Shown one piece after another: positions 1 through 8,068 of a DNA stretch of 28,643 bases. The number at the start of each line of letters is the position of its first letter. Position 1 is the stretch's first letter. The position numbers and the translations under genes were made by a program. The DNA lies in NCBI GenBank assembly GCA_036403035.1, contig DASWRT010000084.1, positions 1 to 28,643 of the forward strand. The letters run 5' to 3'. The notes beneath the pieces were generated by a model. That model did not search any database, was not told where the DNA came from, and saw nothing but the letters and a program-made list of their open reading frames with translations. Origin of the DNA: DASWRT01 sp036403035 (GTDB taxonomy: Bacteria; Pseudomonadota; Alphaproteobacteria; ATCC43930; CGMCC-115725).

Positions 1-483
1 GAGGAGTTCCGCACGCGCAGCCAGATGTTCATCGAGGCCCTCGACATCGACGACGTGATTGCCCACCTGCTGGTCACCGAGGGCTTCACCTCGGTCGAGG
101 AGGTCGCCTATGTTCCGACCGAGGACCTCGCCGGCATCGAGGGCTTCGACGAGGATGTGGCGGCCGAGCTGCAGGAGCGTGCGCGGCAGTTCCTCGCCGA
201 GCAGAACGAACGGCTGGAGGCCCGCCGCCAGGAGTTGGGCGTCGAGGATGCGCTGGCCGAGCTGGAAGGGCTTACCCCAGCGATGCTGGTGGCGCTCGGC
301 GAGAAGGGCGTGAAGACGCTCGACGATCTGGCCGACCTTGCCGGCGACGAGCTGGTCGAGATGGTCCAGGGTTCGGCCAAGCTGTCGCAGGACGAGGCGA
401 ACGAGATCATCATGGCGGCCCGTGCGCACTGGTTCAGCGATGAAGCGACGGTCGTGGGAGCACCGGGCGACGCCGCGCGGTAA
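1..483 (+). CDS. nusA: NusA transcription factor, C-terminal part (5' end outside window)
   Basis: The frame is open from base 1, so this is the 3' end of a longer gene; about 160 residues are present. It carries two acidic helix-hairpin-helix-like repeats (around residues 18-65 and 85-140 of the visible part, the second around LTPAMLVALGEKGVKTLDDL), which are the C-terminal acidic repeats of proteobacterial NusA. In the family these contact the RNA polymerase alpha subunit and regulate RNA binding during pausing, termination and antitermination. The S1 and KH RNA-binding domains would lie upstream, outside the window. The position directly before ylxR and infB is the conserved nusA operon order. 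The gene ends with TAA at 481-483, and the ylxR frame starts inside it. Identification is secure from sequence and context together. Confidence 0.93.
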   Translation, partial: EEFRTRSQMFIEALDIDDVIAHLLVTEGFTSVEEVAYVPTEDLAGIEGFDEDVAAELQERARQFLAEQNERLEARRQELGVEDALAELEGLTPAMLVALGEKGVKTLDDLADLAGDELVEMVQGSAKLSQDEANEIIMAARAHWFSDEATVVGAPGDAAR

Positions 484-1132
484 CGCCGCCGCAGGCGCCG
501 CCGCCGAACCGGCGGCGGCATCGGCCCCTGCGGGCGGGCCGATGCGCCGCTGCATCGCGACGATGGCGGTGCGGCCGCGGCACGAATTGCTCCGCTTCGT
601 CGTCGCACCCGACGGCAGGCTCGTTCCGGATGTCGAGGGACGGCTGCCGGGACGGGGTTTGTGGTTGACGCCGCGACGCGATATAGTCGCGCAGGCGGCG
701 GCGAAGAAGGTATTCTCGCGCGCTGCCCGGCAGCCCGTGATCGTGCCCGAGGACCTTGCGCAGCGTGCCGAGGCGCTGCTGGTGCGCCGTTGCGGAGAGC
801 TGGTCGGGCTCGCGCGGCGCGCCGGTGCCGCCGTCGCCGGCTACGAGAAGGTACGCGAGGCGTTGCGCGCGGGTCGCGTCGGCGTCCTGCTCGCCGCGTC
901 GGACGGCGCCGCCAACGGCCGCGACAAGCTGCGCGCCCTGGCGCCGGCGCTGCCGCTGGTGGAGGTGCTGACCGGCGCCGAGCTGGGCGCGGCGTTCGGC
1001 AGGGATCATGCGGTGCACGGCGCCATCGCGCCGGGGCGCCTCGCCGAGCATCTGTTGCGCGAAAGCGCCCGCCTCGCCGGCTTCAGGACGGCGACTCCGG
1101 CAGTCACGCCGGGGGCGGCATCGGACACATGA
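440..1132 (+). CDS. ylxR: YlxR-family (DUF448) RNA-binding protein with L7Ae-like C-terminal domain
   Basis: About 230 residues. The YlxR core is visible as RRCIATMAVRPRHELLRFVV followed by GRLPGRGLWLT and KKVFSRAA, the conserved basic face of the DUF448 fold. The second half (from GELVGLARRAGAAVAGYEKV) resembles the L7Ae/ribosomal L30e-like domain fused to YlxR in many alphaproteobacteria. Family knowledge: a nucleic-acid-binding protein encoded between nusA and infB, reported to affect RNase P or transcription in some bacteria; the role here is inferred. The start is uncertain: ATG at 440 overlaps nusA by 44 bp, ATG at 542 would begin right at the YlxR core, and neither has a clear ribosome binding site. 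The gene lies 48 bp before infB and is almost certainly cotranscribed. Confidence 0.88.
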   Translation: MKRRSWEHRATPRGNAAAGAAAEPAAASAPAGGPMRRCIATMAVRPRHELLRFVVAPDGRLVPDVEGRLPGRGLWLTPRRDIVAQAAAKKVFSRAARQPVIVPEDLAQRAEALLVRRCGELVGLARRAGAAVAGYEKVREALRAGRVGVLLAASDGAANGRDKLRALAPALPLVEVLTGAELGAAFGRDHAVHGAIAPGRLAEHLLRESARLAGFRTATPAVTPGAASDT

Positions 1133-1180
1133 GAATGGCGGCGCGGCGCCGCGACGGAAGGTAATGGTAACCGGATCGAT

Positions 1181-3865
1181 ATGACCGACAGGAACGAACA
1201 GGAACAGAAGCGCCCGCTCAGCCTCGGCTCACGCAGCGGCGGCCGGCTGGAGTTGCGCAAGCCGATCGAGACCGCGCAGGTGCGTCAGAGCTTCCCGCAT
1301 GGCCGGTCGAAGACCGTGACCGTCGAGGTCCGCAAGAAGCGCGTTCTGACCCCGGGGGGCGGCGATCGCCCCGAGGGCGGCGGACCGGCATCGTCGGATG
1401 CGCCGGCGCGCGAGGCCGGGCGGACGCCGTCCGCCGGGTCGTCGTCGGCGCCGGTGCGGCGTCCCGTCGTGATGCCGGCGGCACGCACCCTCACCGCGGA
1501 GGAGCGCGAGGGCCGTCTGCGTGCGCTCGAAGGCGCCCGCCGCGCCGACGAGGAGGCGCGCCGCCGTCAGGAGGCCGAGGCCGCCCGGCGTCAGGAAGAG
1601 GAGTCCCGTCGGCGGCAGGAGGAGGAATCCCGCCGCCGCGAGGAGGAGCTGCGCCGCCGCGCCGAAGAAGAGGCCGTGGCCAGGAAGCGCGCCGAGGAAG
1701 ACGCCGTCGCGCGCAAGCGGGCCGACGAGGAAACCGCCCGGAAGAGCGTCGAGGAGGAGAAGTCCCGGCGCGAGATGGCGGAGCGCGCCGGCAAGGCGGC
1801 GGCGGCGAAGGTCGCTGCGCTCACCGCGGCGGGCAAGGTCAAGCCGGTCGAGGAGGAGCCCGAGGAGGCTGCGCCGGCGACGGCGGCGGCTCCTGCGGCG
1901 GTGACGCCGCTGCGGCGCGGTCCGCGTCCGGAAATCGCGAAGAAGCCGCCGGTCCCGGTCCGCCGCGAAGAGCCGCGGCGCCGGGGCAAGCTGACGGTCA
2001 CGCGTGCGCTCACCGCCGAGGAGGGCGAGCGCATGCGCAGCCTTGCCTCGGTGCGCCGCGCCCGGGAGAAGCAGCACCGCCAGCATCACACGGGTGAGGT
2101 CCAGAAGGTCGTGCGCGAGGTCGTGGTTCCGGAAAGCATTACTGTTCAGGAGCTTGCCAACCGCATGGCCGAACGCGGCGCCGACGTGATCAAGGCGTTG
2201 ATGCGCATGGGCGTGATGGCGACCATCAACCAAGTGCTCGATCCCGACACGGCGGAACTGCTGGTCAACGAATTCGGCCACAAGCTGAAGCGCGTCGCCG
2301 AGGCCGACGTCGAAATCGGCCTGAAGGGCGATGCCGACGATCCCGACAATCTCGAACCACGTCCGCCGATCGTGACGATCATGGGCCATGTCGACCATGG
2401 CAAGACGTCGCTGCTCGACGCGCTCCGCCATACCGACGTGGTAAGCGGCGAAGCCGGCGGCATCACGCAGCACATCGGTGCCTATCAGGTGCAGCTCGAA
2501 GGCGGTCACCGGATCACCTTTATCGACACGCCGGGCCACCAGGCCTTTACGGCGATGCGCGCCCGCGGCGCCAACGTCACCGATATCGTCATCCTGGTGG
2601 TGGCGGCGGACGACGGCATCATGGAGCAGACGGTCGAGGCGATCCGCCATGCCAAGGCCGCTCAGGTGCCGATGATCGTCGCGATCAACAAGATCGACAG
2701 GCCGGACGCCAACCCGGACCGTGTGCGGCAGGAGCTGCTGCAGCACGAGATCGTGGTCGAGAAGCTCGGCGGCGACGTTCTCGACGTCGAGGTGTCGGCG
2801 CTGAAGGGCACCAATCTCGACAAGCTGCAGGAAGCGATCCTGCTGCAGGCCGAGATCCTCGACCTCAGGTCCAATCCGGGCCGCCTCGCGGAAGGCACGG
2901 TCATCGAAGCGAAGCTGGAACGCGGCCGCGGCGCGGTCGCGACCGTCCTGATCCAGCGCGGCACCCTTCGGGTTGGCGACATCTTCGTCACCGGCGACGA
3001 GTGGGGCCGCGTCCGCGCCCTCATCGACGACCGCGGCCAGAATCTGCGCGAGGCCGGGCCGGCGATGCCGGTCGAGGTGCTCGGACTCAACGGCGCGCCG
3101 CTCGCCGGCGACGACTTCTCGGTCGTCGACACCGAGAGCCGCGCCCGCGAGATCACCGAGTTCCGCCAGCGCCGCCGTCGCGACAAGACGGCCGCCGCCG
3201 GTGCGCGCGGCACGCTGGAGCAGATGTTCTCGCAGATCGCCGCCGGTGTTGCAAAGGAGCTGCCGGTCGTCGTCAAGTCGGACGTGCAGGGCTCGCTGGA
3301 GGCGATCACCGCCTCGCTGGAGAAGCTCTCGACGAACGAGGTCGCGGTGCGCGTGCTGCACGCCGCGGTCGGCGGCATCAACGAGAGCGACGTGATCCTG
3401 GCGAAGGCGTCGAACGCCCTGATCATCGGCTTCAATGTCCGCGCCAACCCGCAGGCTCGCGATCTGGCGCGGCGCGACAACATCGAGATCCGCTACTACT
3501 CGATCATCTACAACGTGATCGACGACGTGAAGGCGGCGCTTTCGGGCATGCTGTCGCCGACTCTGCGCGAGCGGTTCCTCGGCAATGCCGAGATCCGCGA
3601 GGTGTTCAACATCACCAAGGCCGGCAAGGTCGCCGGCTGCATGGTGACGGAAGGCCAGGTGAAGCGCGGCGCGAAGGTGCGGTTGCTGCGCGACAACGTG
3701 GTGATCCACGAAGGCAGCCTGAAGACCCTTAAGCGCTTCAAGGACGAGGTGCGCGAGGTCAAGGAAGGCTACGAGTGCGGCATGGCGTTCGAGAACTACG
3801 ACGACATCAAGATCGGCGACGTGATCGAATGCTTCGAAGTGGAGGAGGTGGCGCGGACGCTGTAG
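1181..3865 (+). CDS. infB: Translation initiation factor IF-2
   Basis: An 894-residue GTPase that brings initiator fMet-tRNA to the 30S ribosome and promotes subunit joining. Residues 1 to about 300 form a low-complexity, highly charged N-terminal region with Arg/Glu-rich coiled coil (about 105-200), followed by the IF2 N-terminal domain (about 315-370). The G domain shows the P-loop GHVDHGKT at 402-409, the GGITQHIGAY switch region, DTPGHQ at 449-454, NKID at 503-506 and the SALKG motif. Domains II to IV follow, and the fMet-tRNA-binding C2 domain ends the protein. Length is normal for alphaproteobacterial IF-2. ATG at 1181 is the only sensible start. It sits between ylxR and rbfA in the conserved operon. 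A long open frame on the opposite strand is a GC-bias artefact. Confidence 0.98.
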   Translation: MTDRNEQEQKRPLSLGSRSGGRLELRKPIETAQVRQSFPHGRSKTVTVEVRKKRVLTPGGGDRPEGGGPASSDAPAREAGRTPSAGSSSAPVRRPVVMPAARTLTAEEREGRLRALEGARRADEEARRRQEAEAARRQEEESRRRQEEESRRREEELRRRAEEEAVARKRAEEDAVARKRADEETARKSVEEEKSRREMAERAGKAAAAKVAALTAAGKVKPVEEEPEEAAPATAAAPAAVTPLRRGPRPEIAKKPPVPVRREEPRRRGKLTVTRALTAEEGERMRSLASVRRAREKQHRQHHTGEVQKVVREVVVPESITVQELANRMAERGADVIKALMRMGVMATINQVLDPDTAELLVNEFGHKLKRVAEADVEIGLKGDADDPDNLEPRPPIVTIMGHVDHGKTSLLDALRHTDVVSGEAGGITQHIGAYQVQLEGGHRITFIDTPGHQAFTAMRARGANVTDIVILVVAADDGIMEQTVEAIRHAKAAQVPMIVAINKIDRPDANPDRVRQELLQHEIVVEKLGGDVLDVEVSALKGTNLDKLQEAILLQAEILDLRSNPGRLAEGTVIEAKLERGRGAVATVLIQRGTLRVGDIFVTGDEWGRVRALIDDRGQNLREAGPAMPVEVLGLNGAPLAGDDFSVVDTESRAREITEFRQRRRRDKTAAAGARGTLEQMFSQIAAGVAKELPVVVKSDVQGSLEAITASLEKLSTNEVAVRVLHAAVGGINESDVILAKASNALIIGFNVRANPQARDLARRDNIEIRYYSIIYNVIDDVKAALSGMLSPTLRERFLGNAEIREVFNITKAGKVAGCMVTEGQVKRGAKVRLLRDNVVIHEGSLKTLKRFKDEVREVKEGYECGMAFENYDDIKIGDVIECFEVEEVARTL

Positions 3866-3884
3866 TAGCCCGCGCCCCGGCTTA

Positions 3885-3917
3885 CCCTCCACTCCGAATG
3901 GCCCTCCACTCCGAATG
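3885..3917. repeat. Tandem direct repeat, 16-bp unit, period 17
   Basis: The unit CCCTCCACTCCGAATG occurs perfectly at 3885-3900 and 3902-3917, separated by one G, in the infB-rbfA gap. It could be a slippage duplication or a paired binding site; nothing in the sequence decides between these. Confidence 0.8.
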
Positions 3918-3923
3918 ACGGAC

Positions 3924-3949
3924 GCGGGCCGGGATGTATCCCGGCCCGC
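3924..3949 (+). other. Perfect 12-bp hairpin in the infB-rbfA spacer
   Basis: Arms GCGGGCCGGGAT (3924-3935) and ATCCCGGCCCGC (3938-3949) are exactly complementary with only GT between them, so the practical loop is ATGTAT. No T-run follows, so it is not a canonical intrinsic terminator. It lies 20 bp before the rbfA start and could act as an mRNA processing or stability element, or lower rbfA translation. Function is inferred only. Confidence 0.6.
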
Positions 3950-3969
3950 CGGTCCAACGAAATCGACCC

Positions 3970-4470
3970 ATGTCGAGACGTCACGATTCCTCTCCGCGCG
4001 ACGGGCGAACCGCGAGCCAGCGCCAGCTTCGCGTCGGCGAAGAGCTGCGCCATGCGCTGGCGCGCATCCTCGAACGCCACGAGCTGCGCGACCCGGGCCT
4101 CCAGGATGCGACGATCACCGTCACCGAGGTCCGCATCAGCCCGGATCTGCGCAACGCCACCGCCTACGTGATGCCGCTCGGCGGCGCGCATGTGCCGGAC
4201 ATCCTCGCCGGCCTGCGGCGCAGCGCCGGCTATCTGCGGAGCGCCGTGGTGCGCGAGGTCAACCTCCGGCACGCTCCGGCGCTCAGCTTCGCAATCGACA
4301 CCTCGTTCGAACACGCCAGCCGCATCGACGCCTTGCTGCATCGGCCGGAGGTGCAGCGCGACCTCGATCAGGACCCGGACGGGCCCGGTGACGACGACGG
4401 TGGCGGGAAGCCGGACGGCGACGAGAAGCCGACGGGCGGAGGCGACGACCGCGGGCACGATGGCGCGTAG
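3970..4470 (+). CDS. rbfA: 30S ribosome-binding factor RbfA
   Basis: 166 residues from ATG at 3970. RbfA is a KH-fold assembly factor that binds the 30S subunit near the 5' end of 16S rRNA during maturation and is important at low temperature. Seen: the N-terminal RQLRVGEELRHALARIL helix, the central strand segment ITVTEVRISPDLRNATAYV, and the LRRSAGYLRSAVVREVNLRHAP segment, all characteristic. The last 40 or so residues are a low-complexity Gly/Asp-rich tail, longer than in the shortest family members. An upstream in-frame ATG at 3934 lies inside the hairpin region and is less likely. The 3' end overlaps truB by 11 bp, which suggests translational coupling. Confidence 0.95.
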   Translation: MSRRHDSSPRDGRTASQRQLRVGEELRHALARILERHELRDPGLQDATITVTEVRISPDLRNATAYVMPLGGAHVPDILAGLRRSAGYLRSAVVREVNLRHAPALSFAIDTSFEHASRIDALLHRPEVQRDLDQDPDGPGDDDGGGKPDGDEKPTGGGDDRGHDGA

Positions 4471-5410
4471 ACGGAAGGGGACGCCGATCCACGGCTGGAT
4501 CGTGCTCGACAAGCCGCTGGGCATGAGTTCCAGCCAGGCAGTCGGCGCGGTGCGCCGCCTCATGGGCGCGATGAAGGCGGGGCACGGCGGCACGCTCGAT
4601 CCGCTGGCGTCCGGCATCCTGCCGATCGCGCTCGGCGAGGCGACGAAGACGGTCGCCTGGGCGATGGCGGGGCGCAAGACGTACCGCTTCACCGTGCGCT
4701 GGGGCGAGGCGCGGACCACCGAGGATGCGGAGGGTGCGGTGACGGAGACCAGTCCGCACCGCCCCGGCCGCGCCGCGATCGAGGCCGCGCTGCCGCGGTT
4801 CACCGGCTGCATCATGCAGCGGCCGCCGGTCTATTCGGCGATCAAGGTCGGCGGCGCGCGCGCCTATGCGCTGGCCCGCGCCGGCGAGGCGGCGGGAACG
4901 GAAGCGGCGGCGGAGATCGAGCTGGCGCCGCGCCCGGTCGAGATCGAGAGTTTCCGGCTGCTCGCGATTCGGGACGAGAACCATGCCGAGTTCGAGACGA
5001 GGGTCGGCAAAGGGACCTACATCCGCGCGCTCGCTCGCGATCTCGCATTGGCGCTGGGGACGGTCGGCTATGTCGCTGCATTGCGCCGCGCTTCGGTCGG
5101 TCCGTTCGACGAAAAGGTCGCGATTTCACTGGATAAACTGACGTCCCTCGGGCATAGTGCCGCCGCTTTAGGGCACCTGCTTCCGATCGAGACCGCGCTG
5201 GACGACATCCCGGCACTGGCCCTGACGGAAGCCGAGGCATACCGCCTGCGTTGCGGCCAAGCCGTAACGCCGATGCGTCCGCCGGAGCGGGCGCGACTCG
5301 ATCAACTCGGCAACGGGGTGATGGTCCGCGCGAAGACCGGCGGGATGCTGGTCGCGCTCGCCGAGACCGATGCGGGATGGCTTCGCCCGGTGCGTGTCAT
5401 CAACCCCTGA
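4460..5410 (+). CDS. truB: tRNA pseudouridine(55) synthase TruB
   Basis: 316 residues. The enzyme isomerises U55 in the T-loop of tRNAs. The N-terminal GWIVLDKPLGMSSSQAV segment and the catalytic motif GGTLDPLASG, with the nucleophilic aspartate at residue 47, are clear. Further family motifs are RKTYRF, the RPPVYSAIKVGGARAYALAR segment, GTYIRALARDLA and a C-terminal PUA-like extension ending DAGWLRPVRVINP. ATG at 4460 overlaps the end of rbfA by 11 bp, the usual arrangement in this operon. Length is typical. Confidence 0.97.
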   Translation: MARRRKGTPIHGWIVLDKPLGMSSSQAVGAVRRLMGAMKAGHGGTLDPLASGILPIALGEATKTVAWAMAGRKTYRFTVRWGEARTTEDAEGAVTETSPHRPGRAAIEAALPRFTGCIMQRPPVYSAIKVGGARAYALARAGEAAGTEAAAEIELAPRPVEIESFRLLAIRDENHAEFETRVGKGTYIRALARDLALALGTVGYVAALRRASVGPFDEKVAISLDKLTSLGHSAAALGHLLPIETALDDIPALALTEAEAYRLRCGQAVTPMRPPERARLDQLGNGVMVRAKTGGMLVALAETDAGWLRPVRVINP

Positions 5411-5426
5411 TCACTGGAGACTGCCG

Positions 5427-5696
5427 ATGTCGATCACAGCCGAGCGCAAGCAGGAGCTGATTCGCGACTATTCCCGCGGCGAGAGCGATACCGGATCGCC
5501 GGAGGTGCAGGTCGCGATCCTCAGCGAACGGATCCGCAACCTCACCGAGCACCTCGGATCCCACAAGAAGGATTTCCACTCGCGCCGCGGCCTCCTCGTG
5601 ATGGTCGGTCAGCGCCGCAGCCTGCTCGATTATCTCCGCAAGAAGGACCAGGGGCGGTACGAGTCCCTGATCGAGCGGCTCGGCCTGCGCCGCTGA
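5427..5696 (+). CDS. rpsO: 30S ribosomal protein S15
   Basis: 89 residues, the standard S15 length. S15 binds 16S rRNA at the central-domain three-way junction and helps form bridge B4. Seen: MSITAERKQELI start, the GDTGSPEVQ-like segment (here SDTGSPEVQVAILSERI), LTEHLGSHKKDFHSRRGLL and the C-terminal YLRKKDQGRYESLIERLGLRR. A GGAGA ribosome binding site at 5416-5420 supports ATG 5427. It is separated from truB by 16 bp and from pnp by 245 bp. In many bacteria S15 regulates its own mRNA, but the leader here is too short to show such a structure confidently. Confidence 0.98.
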   Translation: MSITAERKQELIRDYSRGESDTGSPEVQVAILSERIRNLTEHLGSHKKDFHSRRGLLVMVGQRRSLLDYLRKKDQGRYESLIERLGLRR

Positions 5697-5702
5697 ACGT
5701 TC

Positions 5703-5766
5703 CGGCGCCGCCGGCGGCAGATATGCGCGACGATCGAGCCGCGCGCTGCCTGCCTCGCCGGCGCCG
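5703..5766 (+). other. Imperfect stem-loop between rpsO and pnp
   Basis: CGGCGCCG (5703-5710) pairs with CGGCGCCG (5759-5766), and GGCAG (5716-5720) with CTGCC (5750-5754), around a loop of about 30 nt. No T-run follows. In enterobacteria the rpsO-pnp spacer carries a terminator plus an RNase III-cut hairpin used in pnp autoregulation; a comparable role here is inference. The rest of the 245-bp gap shows more GC-rich potential pairing and a purine-rich ribosome binding site (GGGAAGAGAG, about 5931-5940) before pnp. Confidence 0.35.
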
Positions 5767-5941
5767 CCAGCATAGTACCGGACTTTGCGCGGTCGCCTGG
5801 CCTTGCCGGGCGGCCGCAGCCACATAAGCACAGGCAGGCCGCGCGGCGCCCGACCGGCCGCGCCGGCAATGGATTTTTCAAGGCGTCGACGCGCCGGAAC
5901 GGCGCTCCGTCTCAAGAGTGTCTGAAGAAGGGAAGAGAGAA

Positions 5942-8068
5942 ATGTTCGACGTGTTCCGCAAGGAATTGATGTGGGGCGGAAGGCGGCTGGTTCTGGAGAC
6001 CGGCAAGATCGCCCGGCAGGCCGATGGCGCCGTGATGGCGACGTACGGCGAGACGACCGTGCTGTGCACGGCGGTGGCGATGAAGCACGCGAAGCCCGGC
6101 CAGGACTTCTTTCCGCTCACGGTGAACTATCAGGAGAAGAGCTTCGCGGCCGGCAAGATCCCGGGCGGCTTCTTCAAGCGCGAGGGGCGGCCCTCCGAGA
6201 AGGAGACGCTGGTCTCGCGCCTCATCGACCGTCCGATCCGCCCGCTCTTCGCGCCGGGCTTCCTCAACGAGACCCAGGTGGTCTGCACGGTCCTGAGCCA
6301 TGACCTGGAGAACGACCCGGACATCGTCGCGATGGTCGGCGCCTCGGCGGCGCTGACGCTCTCGGGCATTCCGTTCATGGGCCCGATCGGCGGTGCGCGC
6401 GTGGGCTATATCGGCGGCCAGTACGTATTGAACCCGCGCCTCGACGAGATGCCGAACTCGGCGCTCGACCTCGTTGTCGCCGGCACGCAGGAAGGCGTGC
6501 TGATGGTCGAGTCGGAGGCGAAGGAACTCTCCGAGGACGTGATGCTCGGCGCCGTGATGTTCGGCCATCAGCAGTTCCAGCCGGTGATCCAGGCGATCAT
6601 CGATCTGGCTGAGACCTGCGCCAAGGAGCCATGGGACATGGCGCCGGCGTTCCCGCTCTACGAGAAGGTCGAGGCGACCCTGCGCGAGCGGCTGGCCGGC
6701 GATATCCAGGCCGCCTATGGCGAACAGCAGAAGCAGGCGCGCAGCAATGCGATCGACGCCGCGCGCGCGAAGATCGCAGAGCTGTTCGAGAGCGACGAGG
6801 AGCGTGCCATCGCCGGCAAGCTCTTCAAGAAGCTCGAGAAGGACATCGTTCGCGGCGACATCCTGAAGCATGGCCGCCGCATCGACGGCCGCGATACGAA
6901 GACGGTCCGTCCGATCACCGCCGAGGTCGGCCTGCTCCCGCGCGCTCACGGCTCGGCTTTGTTCACTCGCGGCGAGACGCAGGCTGTGGTCGTCACGACG
7001 CTCGGCACCGGGCAGGACGAGCAGATCATCGACGCGCTCGAGGGCGAATATCGCTCCAACTTCATGCTGCACTATAACTTCCCGCCCTATTCGACGGGCG
7101 AGGCCGGCCGCATGGGCTCGCCGGGCCGCCGCGAGATCGGCCACGGCAAGCTCGCATGGCGCGCCGTGCGCCCGTTGCTGCCGGAGAAGGACAACTTCCC
7201 GTACACGATCCGCGTCGTCTCCGAGATCACGGAGTCGAACGGTTCCTCTTCGATGGCCTCGGTCTGCGGCGCCTCGCTGTCGCTGATGGATGCGGGCGTT
7301 CCGCTGAAGCAGCCGGTCGCCGGCATTGCGATGGGCCTGATCAAGGAGCAGGACGGGTTCGCTGTGCTGTCCGATATCCTCGGCGACGAGGATCATCTCG
7401 GCGACATGGACTTCAAGGTGGCCGGCACCGCCGAAGGCGTCACCGCGCTGCAGATGGACATCAAGATCACATCGATCACCGAGGAGATCATGCGGATCGC
7501 GCTCGGCCAGGCGAAGGACGGTCGCATCCACATTCTCGGCGAGATGTCGAAGGCGCTGACCGACGCCCGTGAAGGTGTCAGCAGCAACGCGCCGCGCATC
7601 ACCACGATCACGATTCCGAAGGACAAGATCCGCGAGGTCATCGGGTCGGGCGGCAAGGTGATCCGCGAGATCTGCGAGACGACCAACACCAAGATCGACA
7701 TCGAGGACGACGGCACGATCAAGGTTGCAGCGACGGACAGCGAGGCGGCGAAGCGCGCGATCGAGTGGATCAAGGGCATCGTCGCCGAGCCGGAGCTGGG
7801 CGTGGTCTACAACGGCAAGGTCGTGAAGACCGTCGATTTCGGCGCCTTCGTGAACTTCCTCGGATCGCGTGATGGCCTCGTCCATATCAGCGAGCTGGCG
7901 CCGCAGCGCGTCGGCAAGGTGACCGACGTGGTCAAGGTCGGCGATCAGGTGAAGGTCAAGGTTCTCGGCTTCGACGACCGCGGCAAGGTCAAGCTGAGCA
8001 TGAAGCAGGTCGATCAGGCGACCGGCCAGGACCTGACCGCGAACCACGAGAGCAACGCGGCGCAGTGA
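5942..8068 (+). CDS. pnp: Polyribonucleotide nucleotidyltransferase (PNPase)
   Basis: 708 residues. This is a phosphorolytic 3'-5' exoribonuclease of the RNA degradosome. Two RNase PH-like domains are present: the first from about residue 10 (RKELMWGGRRLVLETGKIARQ) and the second from about 320 (DGRDTKTVRPITAEVGLLPR, then GSALFTRGETQ). A KH domain has its GSGG loop at residues 568-571, and an S1 domain closes the protein (VVKTVDFGAFVNFLGSRDGLVHIS to KVKLSMKQ). ATG 5942 was chosen over the in-frame ATG at 5918 because a strong purine-rich ribosome binding site lies just upstream and MFDVFRKELMWG matches family N-termini. The stop overlaps the next gene's GTG. Confidence 0.98.
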   Translation: MFDVFRKELMWGGRRLVLETGKIARQADGAVMATYGETTVLCTAVAMKHAKPGQDFFPLTVNYQEKSFAAGKIPGGFFKREGRPSEKETLVSRLIDRPIRPLFAPGFLNETQVVCTVLSHDLENDPDIVAMVGASAALTLSGIPFMGPIGGARVGYIGGQYVLNPRLDEMPNSALDLVVAGTQEGVLMVESEAKELSEDVMLGAVMFGHQQFQPVIQAIIDLAETCAKEPWDMAPAFPLYEKVEATLRERLAGDIQAAYGEQQKQARSNAIDAARAKIAELFESDEERAIAGKLFKKLEKDIVRGDILKHGRRIDGRDTKTVRPITAEVGLLPRAHGSALFTRGETQAVVVTTLGTGQDEQIIDALEGEYRSNFMLHYNFPPYSTGEAGRMGSPGRREIGHGKLAWRAVRPLLPEKDNFPYTIRVVSEITESNGSSSMASVCGASLSLMDAGVPLKQPVAGIAMGLIKEQDGFAVLSDILGDEDHLGDMDFKVAGTAEGVTALQMDIKITSITEEIMRIALGQAKDGRIHILGEMSKALTDAREGVSSNAPRITTITIPKDKIREVIGSGGKVIREICETTNTKIDIEDDGTIKVAATDSEAAKRAIEWIKGIVAEPELGVVYNGKVVKTVDFGAFVNFLGSRDGLVHISELAPQRVGKVTDVVKVGDQVKVKVLGFDDRGKVKLSMKQVDQATGQDLTANHESNAAQ

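Noticed and set aside
1229..3892. An 887-codon open frame antisense to infB
   Set aside because: Its composition and lack of motifs fit a GC-bias shadow of infB, whose GTPase motifs are unambiguous.
5912..8047. A 711-codon open frame antisense to pnp
   Set aside because: Shadow frame in GC-rich DNA; no recognisable protein features, while pnp is certain.
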